Assembly (NCBI GenBank): GCA_029979005.1
Contig: JAPOIJ010000022.1
Coordinates: 1 to 40,627, forward strand
DNA: 40,627 bases
Direction: 5' to 3'
Source: Planctomycetota bacterium
GTDB lineage: Bacteria; Planctomycetota; Planctomycetia; Pirellulales; Pirellulaceae
Below the pieces are notes generated by a model. That model had not been told where the DNA came from. It saw nothing but the letters and a program-made list of their open reading frames with translations, and did no database searches. Position 1 is the first letter of the stretch; every line of letters starts with the position of its first letter. The translations under genes were made by a program, and so were the position numbers. Shown here piece after piece: positions 26,595-35,357 of this stretch.

Positions 26595-27485
26595 ATGCCG
26601 ATGCAACGTACACCGATGATTGGAAACTTACTTGCCTTCTTGCTAGTCACCCCAACTTTGGTTTATGGCCAGGCCGTTGAGAGACAGAACGATTCCATCC
26701 GGACAATGAGCTTCAACATTCGACTCGGAGTTGCCAAAGATGGTGACAATCACTGGGAAAAACGGAAAGAAACGGTTGTCCAGGCCATCGCCGAATTCGC
26801 GCCAGATCTTGTTGGCACGCAAGAAACCTATGGATTCCAAGCGGAATATATCGGCGACAACTTACCTCAATACACCTATGTTGGTCGCAGTCGACAACGC
26901 GATGGCAAAGGTGAACACTGCGGAATATTTTTTTTGACCAAACGATTCGACAAATTGATTGAAGGGCATTTTTGGCTAAGTGAAACTCCGGATCATCCGG
27001 GATCGAAAAGCTGGGATTCGTCACTTCCGCGGATGGCCACTTGGCTAAAATTGTGGGATCGAACCAATCAGACAAGTTTTTATTTGATTAACACGCATTT
27101 CGACCACCGCGGGGCAATGGCTCGCAAAGAGAGTGCAGCTCAAATCCGAAAATTCGTTAACGGATTACCGGAGGGCTCAACCGTGATCGTAACTGGGGAC
27201 TTTAACGCTGCCGTCAACTCGGCTCCCTACCAGGCGTTATTCGGAAAATCACCCGATACCGGCGAGTCTCCGCTCGTGGATTCCTATGCGATCAAACACG
27301 CGAGTGACGGCGAACCATCGGGAACCTTTAACGGTTTTAAGGGAACTGCCGACGGAGCGAGAATTGACTGGGTCGCCGTCTCTCGAAACATTTCTGTAGA
27401 ATCCGCAGACATCGATCGCATCTCGTTCGATGGCCGATACCCGAGCGATCACTTTCCTGTTAACGCGGTTTTAACCATCAAATAG
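26595..27485 (+). CDS. Secreted endonuclease/exonuclease/phosphatase (EEP) family hydrolase
   Basis: A 296-residue protein. The signal peptide (PMIGNLLAFLLVTPTLVYGQ) indicates export. The EEP fold is complete: RTMSFNIRLGV, LVGTQETYGF with the metal-binding Glu, FYLINTHFDHRG with catalytic His, VIVTGDFNAAVNS with the Asp-x-Asn pair, ARIDWVAVS and YPSDHFPVNAVL with the final Asp-His. All expected catalytic residues are present. Members cleave phosphodiesters in nucleic acids, sphingomyelin or inositol phosphates. The short, secreted, single-domain form resembles many bacterial proteins annotated only as 'EEP family'. The exact substrate is unknown. The start has two further in-frame ATG codons nearby (26601 and 26616); the first is used. 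Isolated gene after the groEL terminator. Confidence 0.92.
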   Translation: MPMQRTPMIGNLLAFLLVTPTLVYGQAVERQNDSIRTMSFNIRLGVAKDGDNHWEKRKETVVQAIAEFAPDLVGTQETYGFQAEYIGDNLPQYTYVGRSRQRDGKGEHCGIFFLTKRFDKLIEGHFWLSETPDHPGSKSWDSSLPRMATWLKLWDRTNQTSFYLINTHFDHRGAMARKESAAQIRKFVNGLPEGSTVIVTGDFNAAVNSAPYQALFGKSPDTGESPLVDSYAIKHASDGEPSGTFNGFKGTADGARIDWVAVSRNISVESADIDRISFDGRYPSDHFPVNAVLTIK

Positions 27486-27581
27486 CGGCATTCCAGATCC
27501 CTAACCGTAGAGTATCAAATCACTTTACTGCCGCCCAGTTTCTTTAAGTCTGGCGAGATTGACCGACACCTTTTCATCGGC

Positions 27582-27764
27582 TCATTCTACGGCGTCTTCG
27601 GCTAACCTATCGGAGGCGTCTATCCGCGTTTTGCCTATTTCGCTCTGAATAATTAACAAGAAAACGCCAACTGATCGCTTCGACTCCGCCAATTTATTCG
27701 CTACAACCTGCACTCGCGCAGTGCTCGTTTCACCCGTCTTTTCAAACCTGAATTCAATCCCCAT
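27582..27764 (-). CDS. Possible small protein (60 residues)
   Basis: ATG at 27764; no good ribosome site. The sequence is moderately protein-like (FRFEKTGETSTARVQVVANK, then VGVFLLIIQSEIGK). It has no Cys or signal peptide, and I recognise no family. It lies in a 486-base gap that is otherwise empty up to the structured leader of the Cys-rich gene. It may equally be a chance frame or the remnant of a longer gene. Confidence 0.2.
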   Translation of the reverse strand: MGIEFRFEKTGETSTARVQVVANKLAESKRSVGVFLLIIQSEIGKTRIDASDRLAEDAVE

Positions 27765-27842
27765 CGAAATTTTAAAACCAGCGAAAATCCGGTTGTATCA
27801 AATATGAGAGTAGGTCGCAGTTCTAATCATTTAATTCGTTGA

Positions 27843-27947
27843 TACTGGTACTTAATTTCAAAGCACATCCAACAATTTTTATCTGCGAGTTAAGTTGGAT
27901 AAACAGATTCGCGATACCAGTACACATAGGTGTGAGGTGTTGTCACA
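27843..27947 (+). promoter_or_regulatory. Nested inverted repeats upstream of the Cys-rich secreted protein
   Basis: TACTGGTA (27843-27850) pairs with TACCAGTA (27915-27922). Nested inside, ATCCAAC (27867-27873) pairs with GTTGGAT (27894-27900). A third element, TGTGA (27931-27935) with TCACA (27943-27947), sits 25 bases before the ATG. Together they suggest a structured 5' leader or a repressor region. No known riboswitch was recognised. Confidence 0.4.
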
Positions 27948-27971
27948 ACGTTCAAAACAAATGAGGTTACT

Positions 27972-28367
27972 ATGTTTAAGTTTGCTTTTCCTGCCATCAT
28001 GTGTGTGGCTATGTGTTTCCCAATGATGGCTTCCGCTCAAGATTGCGGTGGTTGCGCTGAGAAAGATCCTTGCGCGAAAACTCGCAAGAAGATCGTTATG
28101 GTTCAGGTTCAGAAGGAAGTTTGCCGTCTGAAGTTTGAGTGTGTTACAGATGAGTGCGGTTGCACAAAGCGTAAGCTTACCCGCACTAAAGAGTGCGTTA
28201 CACGATGCCGTCCAAGCATCGTTGACGTTCCTGTTGATCCTTGCAAGCGTAACTGCTTGTCAAAAATCAAAGGCATGATTCCTAACATTCGCTGCTGCAA
28301 GCCTGATCCTTGCTGCGGTGACGCAGAAGCTGCTGAGATGACTCCAGAGCCAGCTCCAGCTAACTAG
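27972..28367 (+). CDS. Cysteine-rich secreted protein
   Basis: A 131-residue protein with ATG behind GAGGT. The signal peptide is MFKFAFPAIMCVAMCFPMMA, with cleavage near SAQ. The mature part carries about 15 Cys in ~108 residues (DCGGC, PC, VC, EC, ECGC, EC, RC, PC, NC, RCC, PCC) together with many Lys and Arg. The C-terminus is acidic and Pro-rich (AEMTPEPAPAN). Spacing is consistent with a disulfide-stabilised extracellular protein or a metal binder; no named domain is recognised. Codons favour GCT, CGT, AAG and GTT as in groEL, suggesting high expression. The gene stands alone with a possibly structured leader and a very strong terminator. Planctomycetes carry Cys-rich cell-wall proteins, so a surface role is plausible but unproven. 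Confidence 0.8.
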   Translation: MFKFAFPAIMCVAMCFPMMASAQDCGGCAEKDPCAKTRKKIVMVQVQKEVCRLKFECVTDECGCTKRKLTRTKECVTRCRPSIVDVPVDPCKRNCLSKIKGMIPNIRCCKPDPCCGDAEAAEMTPEPAPAN

Positions 28368-28426
28368 GTTAAAAAACGTCATCGGCTAGCCACCTAGGCC
28401 GAACTGACGATTACTACAAAACCGAA

Positions 28427-28460
28427 GACACGAGCCTATTTTGGCTCGTGTCTTTTTTTT
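28427..28460 (+). terminator. Intrinsic terminator after the Cys-rich gene
   Basis: GACACGAGCC (28427-28436), loop TATTTT, GGCTCGTGTC (28443-28452): a perfect 10-bp stem followed by eight T's (28453-28460). It lies 60 bases past the stop at 28367. Confidence 0.95.
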
Positions 28461-28634
28461 CAGCATAATTGGTTGATTTTGGTAAACTCAATCCAGCAAC
28501 AGGTGGACAGACCTTCGCCTGATTCATTCCTATTGATTCTGTGCAGTTTAGGACTAGCTCAACTCTACAAACTAAGGGCATTCAGCTTGATTTTGCTCCC
28601 CGAACTGTCTTCGACTTAACCCTGGAATAATCCC

Positions 28635-28865
28635 ATCGATATTCGCGATCTCTTCGTCGGAACGGTTGCCACCGTATTCGGCTTGATTTTCCTGACGGCC
28701 AGCATTCGAAACCAGGGCTGGGCATTTCAACTGACAATCATTAAAGCTATCGCAACTCGATTTGGCAAAAAGCCGGAAAGATTCTGCGTCGGGCTGATTG
28801 GTTCCGGATTATTGCTTATTGGAATCTACCTTCTAGCGATCTCAAACATCGTTGCCCAGCCCTAA
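28635..28865 (+). CDS. Small two-helix membrane protein with unclear start codon
   Basis: The open frame after the stop at 28617-28619 encodes IDIRDLFVGTVATVFGLIFL, then a basic loop with FGKKPERF, then CVGLIGSGLLLIGIYLLAIS, ending at 28865. Two membrane helices separated by an Arg/Lys loop are evident, and the regular pattern looks like a real protein. There is no ATG, GTG or TTG before the first helix. TTG at 28683 would cut that helix in half. The start used here, ATC at 28635 behind GGA, is a guess. Alternatives are an ATT at 28641, a sequencing error, or a recently lost start. No family is recognised. Convergent with the large cytochrome gene 47 bases downstream. Confidence 0.45.
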   Translation: MDIRDLFVGTVATVFGLIFLTASIRNQGWAFQLTIIKAIATRFGKKPERFCVGLIGSGLLLIGIYLLAISNIVAQP

Positions 28866-28912
28866 CAGAATTCAACCAATCCATTGCGATTAAACCGTCT
28901 ATTCCGCTCTCC

Positions 28913-31900
28913 CTACTTGGATAGATATTCGTAGAGATCGGCCAGATCACCATCGGTTGCATAATCGAGTAAACCTTCCGGCATCAACGACTTATCCGAC
29001 CGCATTTGAAATTCGATTTGATCTCGATTTATGCGTCTCGTTTTTCCGTCTGTTTGCTGAAGCGTAATCCCATCTACCGATTCGTAAACCATTGCCCCTT
29101 GTATATATTGTCCATCAACGGTCTCAATTGCCACGGCGCGATATCGCTCCGGGACTTGCTCATTAGGATAAATAATTGCTCGAAATAGATCATCACGACT
29201 GAACCTTTTCCCAAGTCCTTCCAGTCGTGGACCGAGCCGGCTTCCAGCGTCATGACATCGAGCACATTGAAGATTCTTATAGAGGGAAGCTCCACGCTCT
29301 GCGTTGCCACGACTCCAATCCACTGCGGCTATTCGCTCCGATAATCGTCGACCAACCGATTTCTGTTGCTGTTGATTTACTAGGAATTCTTCCGGGTATT
29401 CCCGTTCAATCCACCGAGATATCCGATCGAGCACATCGACCTGTATGCCGCCAATGGACTTAAATTTATAGCCAAACTTCTGCTGCGTTTCATTTTCTAG
29501 AAACATTACCAATTGGTCCCGCGCAGAAACCGTTGATTTATCCCAACTCATTCGAATCAACGCATTCGAAGCCGCGAGAATTGCACTGACGCCAACAGGT
29601 TGTGAAATTCTTCTCAATCCAATGGCGGAATTTTTTACAGTCAGCACATCCCGCGATTCCAAACCCAACCGAAATAGTTCGGAGTCGGTCAGTTGGGGCG
29701 AGCTGATCAAATTCGCTATAACCGCTGGTCGCAGATCTCGCCGATTGGAAAAATTCCTAACGACTTCCAGACACTCAACCGAGCCGTCACTTCCCAATAA
29801 ATCAAGATGTTCAAACCCAACAGCATCCGGGTTATCGCGAATCCAATCCAGCACCTTGGGAATAAGAATCTCCCTCGTCGATTTACTGAATTCTCTCACA
29901 AAAAACAACTGCTCTCCCTCCCCACTCAACTCACTGGCGAGTTGGATTTCAAAACTCGCTCCCCAGGCTTTCTTTAATCTCTGAAACAAAGACCTCAACC
30001 TTGGCTTAAAATTTCGATCAGTTGCCAACTGCTCCGTTTGAACCTGACCGGCGATCGATGCGAGGGACAACGCGACCGCCGCTCGCTCCTCATTCGTTGA
30101 CTTGTCATCCTCACTTGAAATAGATGCGAGGCAATTCAGCCAATGAATTCGTTCTTGCAACGTGAGGTTTGGCTTCGCCAATTCAATACACATTTGAGTA
30201 AATAACTCAGAGGAGCCAACACCGACCAACGCCGCAAGTCGCCCCAGTTCAGTTCGATTTGCTTTCGCGTTTGACAATTCTGACTGGCGTGACATCTTCA
30301 GCAATTGTGATATTTCATCAGCAACTTCAAGGCTTTTTTCACGACTCATTTCTAGGGGAACATTGGGAGTGTACCCCGCAAACATTGGCTTTACCTTTTC
30401 GCCGCCGCAGCCTCCCATGACTAACTGACCTAATCGAATCAAAAAAAGCGACGGCTTATCGCACGATACTGAATTCAAAATATCCTCGAAAATCCCCACT
30501 CGATTTTCCTGATTGCCATCCTGCCTTGAAACGCGACATGCGAGCTTTACCGGATCAGGCCATGTTTCGACAAACGGCAGGATGCTCTCGCCCAAATTGG
30601 AAAAAACACTCATCCACAGAACGGCATTCGAAGAATCCATGCCTACCACGCTTTTGTTGAGATAATCACTGAGCCGCCGAATCTGCTCTTCATCATATCG
30701 ACTCTGCAAATCGGCTTCAGTCCAACCAATTAAGGATCGCAAGAGCACCTCTGGCCGAGCATTACTAATCTCTGAATTCAACCACTTGCTCAACCAAACT
30801 TCACGCGGAATCACGTCGACTGACCGCCGCGCGGGGTCTTTCGTAACTGGCCGCCCCAGCGGGTTTTTCGAAAAATACGGAGCAACTCGATCTTGCGGCG
30901 TTATTCGATAAACACCACCTTCGGTTCCCCGACCACCAACACTGATTAAAAGATCACCCGCTGAATCAAAATCGAGATCGGTTACCGCAAACCCCGTTTG
31001 TCCTTTCGCCACAGCGAAATCCTGGAAACCCAGGCGATTCCGATCGCGCTGAGATCTCCTCGAAACTAAAACTCGACCAAACGTCCAGTCTGCAACAAAA
31101 ATCGCGTCCGTGTTAACGCCCGAATCCGTTGAGCCAGTCGATACCTTCGGCTTTGCAACTTTCACTCCTGTCGGACTCCCTCGTCCCAAAGAGCCAACAA
31201 CCAACGGCATGTCAAAAAAGTAATCAGGACGTTTCCAACCAGCCGCAACCCAACCGGCGTCGTCCCCTGCATGAATTTGAAAGACTCGTGTCGGGCGATA
31301 CCACGGCAGCGAAATATCGCGTTCCCCGTCACTGTCAAAAACAAAGACGCTTCCGTCTCCAGCAAAATCGAAATCGTAAGCATTCCGGAATCCGTGAGCA
31401 AAAATCTCTTTTTTAGTCCAGTCAGAACTGATCCTCATTAAGAATCCGGCTCTAGGATTTTTAATCGGTGCGCTCGGAATTGAGTTATAGTCTGGCAAAA
31501 CAGGGGTGCCGTTTCCAGCAAGCAAATACCACCAGCCATCGGCGCCTTTTCGGATTGCGTGAGCATCATGTTCACCACCCGTTTTTATTGCCAGCATTTT
31601 TTCCGGGGGAGCATCGGCAACGCCGTTTCGATCAACATCGGAGAACTTCCATATTCCACCGTCGCCCGTACAGAAAATGTCGGTCCCGTCAAAAGCCAAA
31701 CCCTGAGCGCCCGACTTTAAACGTTCAGAGAACAAGACAGCGTCTTCAAAAACCCCATCGCCATCTGAATCCACCAACACTTTAATGTAACCGGGGCCCG
31801 ACACAAATACGCGGCCCAAGGGATCCACTGCCATACAGAAAATATTACTTGCGATTTTATCAGTCGCGACCCGGGAAATCTTGAACCCGCTATCAATAGT

Positions 31901-32002
31901 AATCCCGGGGTCATCCTCCGCGAGTAGTCGACTGCCAGCCACCCCTGCGTTAAGCGAGAACAGCAGAAACAGAGTTGCCGCCAAACTCAGTAACCAACTC
32001 AT
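28913..32002 (-). CDS. PVC-type membrane-bound dehydrogenase with C-terminal cytochrome c domain
   Basis: A 1029-residue secreted protein with an N-terminal signal peptide (MSWLLSLAATLFLLFSLNAG). The first ~370 residues form the beta-propeller-like part of the PVC family (FKISRVATDKIASNIFCMAV, VFVSGPGYIKVLVDSDGDGV, WWYLLAGNGTPV, DAGWVAAGWKRPD). A DSDGDGVFED loop could bind calcium. A helical, HEAT-like middle follows (~400-850). Near residue 900 a c-type heme site CARCH appears (NLQCARCHDAGSRLGP), followed by the conserved EQVPERYRAVAIETVDGQ and LLDYATDGDLADLYEYL. These proteins are extremely common in Planctomycetes and Verrucomicrobia and are thought to oxidise extracellular compounds such as sugar derivatives. 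The substrate is unknown. ATG start. It lies 44 bases downstream of the ABC permease gene. Confidence 0.95.
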   Translation of the reverse strand: MSWLLSLAATLFLLFSLNAGVAGSRLLAEDDPGITIDSGFKISRVATDKIASNIFCMAVDPLGRVFVSGPGYIKVLVDSDGDGVFEDAVLFSERLKSGAQGLAFDGTDIFCTGDGGIWKFSDVDRNGVADAPPEKMLAIKTGGEHDAHAIRKGADGWWYLLAGNGTPVLPDYNSIPSAPIKNPRAGFLMRISSDWTKKEIFAHGFRNAYDFDFAGDGSVFVFDSDGERDISLPWYRPTRVFQIHAGDDAGWVAAGWKRPDYFFDMPLVVGSLGRGSPTGVKVAKPKVSTGSTDSGVNTDAIFVADWTFGRVLVSRRSQRDRNRLGFQDFAVAKGQTGFAVTDLDFDSAGDLLISVGGRGTEGGVYRITPQDRVAPYFSKNPLGRPVTKDPARRSVDVIPREVWLSKWLNSEISNARPEVLLRSLIGWTEADLQSRYDEEQIRRLSDYLNKSVVGMDSSNAVLWMSVFSNLGESILPFVETWPDPVKLACRVSRQDGNQENRVGIFEDILNSVSCDKPSLFLIRLGQLVMGGCGGEKVKPMFAGYTPNVPLEMSREKSLEVADEISQLLKMSRQSELSNAKANRTELGRLAALVGVGSSELFTQMCIELAKPNLTLQERIHWLNCLASISSEDDKSTNEERAAVALSLASIAGQVQTEQLATDRNFKPRLRSLFQRLKKAWGASFEIQLASELSGEGEQLFFVREFSKSTREILIPKVLDWIRDNPDAVGFEHLDLLGSDGSVECLEVVRNFSNRRDLRPAVIANLISSPQLTDSELFRLGLESRDVLTVKNSAIGLRRISQPVGVSAILAASNALIRMSWDKSTVSARDQLVMFLENETQQKFGYKFKSIGGIQVDVLDRISRWIEREYPEEFLVNQQQQKSVGRRLSERIAAVDWSRGNAERGASLYKNLQCARCHDAGSRLGPRLEGLGKRFSRDDLFRAIIYPNEQVPERYRAVAIETVDGQYIQGAMVYESVDGITLQQTDGKTRRINRDQIEFQMRSDKSLMPEGLLDYATDGDLADLYEYLSK

Positions 32003-32046
32003 GACAACTCGCCTTTCCCGGTTTTCTGAGCCAACGAATGCTCAAT

Positions 32047-34386
32047 TCAAAGAACTTCTCCCGGCTCAATTGTCGCATTCGCAGAATGTCCGGGCAAGTC
32101 GGACCGCCGTGCAAAACGCGTGAGGAGAATCCCTGATGTGGCCACGATCAAACCGACCAACGCCCACAAGAACGGTATTGGATCATCCTCTCCGGGAAAC
32201 CATGAATAATTCATCAAATCAGGTTGATAATAAGCCAGAAAGATGACAATGCCGTTGTTTAACGAATGCAAAATCACTCCCGGCCAAATGGAATCTGATT
32301 TGAAAGCCAAATACCCCAGCATCACACCGATAAGCGTGGACGGGAGAAGGCGGTCGAGAGCGATAACGCTATTCGAGATAACATGAAATGAACCAAACAC
32401 TAATGCCGAAATTAGAATTGACTTCCAAACCGAGTTCCATTTTAAAAGTGAGCGCAGCAACATGCCTCGGAAGAACCACTCCTCGCAAACCGCGGGGATT
32501 ACGGAGAACGCAAATAAAATCACCAGCGGCGAAACCATTCGGATTCTGGCAACCTGTTCTGACGTCGTCTCAATCAACTTGGCGTGCCACTGTTCCTGCT
32601 TTTCACTTCCGAACAATTCCCCATAGGCGGCATGCCAGCCTTCGGTCATCGTCATCACAAGTGGCCAAAGACTTATTCCGAGGAGAATTGCCGCCAACAG
32701 AAAAACTGCCCTAGGCCGGTTAAGACCAAAACCTCCAGCGAAACATGTGTTTTGATGTTGCGCCACGAGTGCAGGCAAAACTAAGAATGCCAAACAGGTA
32801 AAAACACCCATCATCATATAACGGAAACTCAGATCAGCCGTTGTCTCCGCTGGCAACCTGCCAAGAAAACCAATCGAGAGAAAATTCAGAGGAAACAGCA
32901 TCGCTAGGCAGAACAAAGTCGCCGCCAGCGGCACAACGACATTAACTCGGGTAGGACGCTGAAACATCTCAGCCAGGCTACCTTCACCAGAATAGAGAAT
33001 CGAATCCGATCCAAAAATTCGTGCGGCCAGGCAAATCGCCAAATAGGTATAAACAAGTGTCGAAACCACGGCAACAAACGACGGAACTAATATCACTTCG
33101 TTGTTGATTACATCGCGAGCAAGAAGAAGAATGTTTACCATCGGTACAACCGCATTCACTCCGTCAAGTGAAATGCCGGGAGCCATCGCCATTAATCCAG
33201 GGCCAAGTGAGAGGATAATGATTGGAATTAGATAGACCTGCGCTTCTTTAAAACTTTTGGCAAAACTCGTTACTGCTAAAAGCAGTGCAGAAAAGAACGC
33301 TCCAAAAAGAATCAGCAGCAAAAAGATCTGGATCATGACACGGAAATCAAAAATTCCACCGCCAAATTGCTGATCCAATTGAAAAACCCAAATCGTCACA
33401 AACATTCCGATCAGGTTCAGTAACGCTGTGAAAATCGCCACCGTCAAAACGGCAATAAATTTGGCGACCAAAATCCCCACACGTGGCAGCGGTGCAGCCA
33501 TAAGCGTTTCTAAAGTCCCACGCTCGCGCTCGCCGGCCGTCAAATCTATCGCGGGATAGACTGCACCGGTAATCGTCATCAGAACCAGGATCAAAGGGAC
33601 CAACGACGCTAGTGGGAAAGCAGATGACGACGATTGTTCCATCGGCTCTCCAATTAATTTGCGAGCCACGTTGACCGCAGGTTCAATTGAAATTCCGGCC
33701 ATCTGCAGACGAAACTCTCGCTCCGCTAAGTTTGCTTTTTCAAGTTCTCCTGCTAGATGCTCCGCCGCTGCCAGTGAAAATGCGTCCTGCCGCGAGACGA
33801 TTGTAAAGTTACCTAGCTTTTGCCTCGTTGGGTCGTTCAACTCGAAAATGATACCCAAGTCTGCTTCGCCAGATTCGACGTAATCAGCTAACGAAGGACT
33901 TGCATTCAGCGGAATAAACTGCCATCGCATCAAGTGCCAAGGGGGAAAATCTGCTTCTTCCCCCTCCAAACCACTGCCGGTCAACCCACTCCCCATCGAC
34001 GGCAGGCCATTTCCCTTATTTTCATCGTCTGGCCGCGGCAATGCTTCTTGTTTGTCTGCTGTTTTATCGTTGAGGAATTTTATCCTCTCACCAATTTTGG
34101 CAAAGACAAAATCGGCCTCAGCCCGGGAGCTATTACCAGAGTAAACTACTCGAATCTCTGGCAACTCACCTGTTGAAAACAGAGAGGCATTGGATAGAAG
34201 AAAAGTCTTGAAAATCAAACTGAGCGTTGGATAAACGAGCAACGGCATCAAAACCAATGTCACAATCGTCCGACGATCACGCAGTGTCTCCTTCAATTCT
34301 TTTTGAGCCAACCGCGTAAGCCTGAAACCGGAGCGCACTGGTTTCTTGGCCTGTTCGTTCGGGTTGGAATTGTCATTCTTTGACAT
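32047..34386 (-). CDS. ABC-2 type permease fused to a CPBP intramembrane protease
   Basis: 779 residues from the ATG at 34386, overlapping the ATPase gene by 14 bases; an in-frame TTG at 34398 is possible. The first half is an ABC-2/NatB-like permease: TLRDRRTIVTLVLMPLLVYP, an extracytoplasmic loop to about residue 250, then six helices with DLTAGERERGTLETLMAAPL. The second half (from ~490) is a CPBP (CAAX-protease-like) domain with all motifs: CEEWFFRG (EExxxR) near 637, VFGSFH and ILHSLNN. The permease would pair with the adjacent ATPase to export an unknown substrate, perhaps peptides or Na+ by analogy with NatAB. The fused protease may process a peptide or anchor. Fusions of this kind occur in planctomycetes but remain uncharacterised. 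Confidence 0.9.
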   Translation of the reverse strand: MSKNDNSNPNEQAKKPVRSGFRLTRLAQKELKETLRDRRTIVTLVLMPLLVYPTLSLIFKTFLLSNASLFSTGELPEIRVVYSGNSSRAEADFVFAKIGERIKFLNDKTADKQEALPRPDDENKGNGLPSMGSGLTGSGLEGEEADFPPWHLMRWQFIPLNASPSLADYVESGEADLGIIFELNDPTRQKLGNFTIVSRQDAFSLAAAEHLAGELEKANLAEREFRLQMAGISIEPAVNVARKLIGEPMEQSSSSAFPLASLVPLILVLMTITGAVYPAIDLTAGERERGTLETLMAAPLPRVGILVAKFIAVLTVAIFTALLNLIGMFVTIWVFQLDQQFGGGIFDFRVMIQIFLLLILFGAFFSALLLAVTSFAKSFKEAQVYLIPIIILSLGPGLMAMAPGISLDGVNAVVPMVNILLLARDVINNEVILVPSFVAVVSTLVYTYLAICLAARIFGSDSILYSGEGSLAEMFQRPTRVNVVVPLAATLFCLAMLFPLNFLSIGFLGRLPAETTADLSFRYMMMGVFTCLAFLVLPALVAQHQNTCFAGGFGLNRPRAVFLLAAILLGISLWPLVMTMTEGWHAAYGELFGSEKQEQWHAKLIETTSEQVARIRMVSPLVILFAFSVIPAVCEEWFFRGMLLRSLLKWNSVWKSILISALVFGSFHVISNSVIALDRLLPSTLIGVMLGYLAFKSDSIWPGVILHSLNNGIVIFLAYYQPDLMNYSWFPGEDDPIPFLWALVGLIVATSGILLTRFARRSDLPGHSANATIEPGEVL

Positions 34387-35149
34387 GATTGCATCCAACT
34401 TGTTCTATAGGGGCAACGCTCTCGTCTTCAATTAGATCAATAAACATCTCGACGAGATCAGACAAACCCGTTTGTTTCTGAAGATCGTCAAGCGACCCAG
34501 TAAGCACTTTTTTACCTTGATGCATTAATCCAAAACGGTTGCAAACCCTCTGGGCCTGCTCCAATCGGTGGGTGCACAGAATAATCGACTTGTCACGTTC
34601 GCGAAGGATGTCGATGTAATTGAAGATTACCTGACTCCCAATTACATCCAGCCCGAGCGTCGGCTCATCGAGAATCATCACGGGTGGATCATGGATCAGC
34701 GCCCTAGCAAGACTGAGTCGTTGCTTTTGGCCTGTGCTGAGGGTCGCACACCCCTGATCGATGAAACCGGACAAATCCAGGATTGCAGACAACTCAGAAA
34801 TTCGGGTTTTCGCTTCGTCTTCGCTCAACCCATAGATTTCACCAAAAAAGCCAAGCATCTCCCGACCGGTTAACCACTGATAAACCCCGGCCGCCGCTGA
34901 AACAAATCCGACTTGCCGTTTCACCGCGTCCGGTTGCTGGTCACTTCGATGCCCGGCAATTTCCGCGTACCCTTTGTCAGGTTTCAGCAGCCCCAGAATC
35001 ATTCGCATCGTTGTCGTTTTGCCGGCGCCGTTCGGACCCAGCAATCCGTAAACTTCGCCCGGAGCAACTTTGAACGAGACGTCGTCCGCAGCGCGTATTT
35101 CTCGCCGCCCAGCATAAAACGTTTTTGAGAGGTGCTGGATTGAAATCAT
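34373..35149 (-). CDS. ABC transporter ATP-binding protein (NatA-like)
   Basis: 258 residues, ATG at 35149. Walker A (LLGPNGAGKTTTMRMILGLL), the Q-loop region (RQVGFVSAAAGVYQWLTGRE), signature (LSTGQKQRLSLARAL), Walker B (VMILDEPTLGLD) and the switch His (IILCTHRLEQAQRV) are all present, so the ATPase should be active. The order and overlap with the permease-CPBP gene show they form one exporter. Closest in type to NatA and other export ATPases of the ABC-2 class. Its promoter region (35150-35357) is shared with the divergent recQ gene. Confidence 0.95.
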   Translation of the reverse strand: MISIQHLSKTFYAGRREIRAADDVSFKVAPGEVYGLLGPNGAGKTTTMRMILGLLKPDKGYAEIAGHRSDQQPDAVKRQVGFVSAAAGVYQWLTGREMLGFFGEIYGLSEDEAKTRISELSAILDLSGFIDQGCATLSTGQKQRLSLARALIHDPPVMILDEPTLGLDVIGSQVIFNYIDILRERDKSIILCTHRLEQAQRVCNRFGLMHQGKKVLTGSLDDLQKQTGLSDLVEMFIDLIEDESVAPIEQVGCNHVKE

Positions 35150-35357
35150 GAAAGTCGTTTTTTGAAAAAATAATCAGCCAGCACTACGGTACGCATGAAC
35201 TACGAAAAGGGTTTGCGTACCTCCTTAACTTTCCAAAATGAACCCTGAAATCATCAGCAAACCTCGATTTGGCTGGCTGTCAACGGGATCGCTATGGTTT
35301 ATAATCTCGAGCATTGCCGTTCGCCAAACCGATTTAAACCCGCCTGATTAACTAATA

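Noticed and set aside
27931-27947. TGTGA-N7-TCACA resembling a CRP site
   Set aside because: The spacer is 7 rather than 6 bases and the site is only 25 bases from the start codon, after the likely transcription start; kept only as a leader hairpin.
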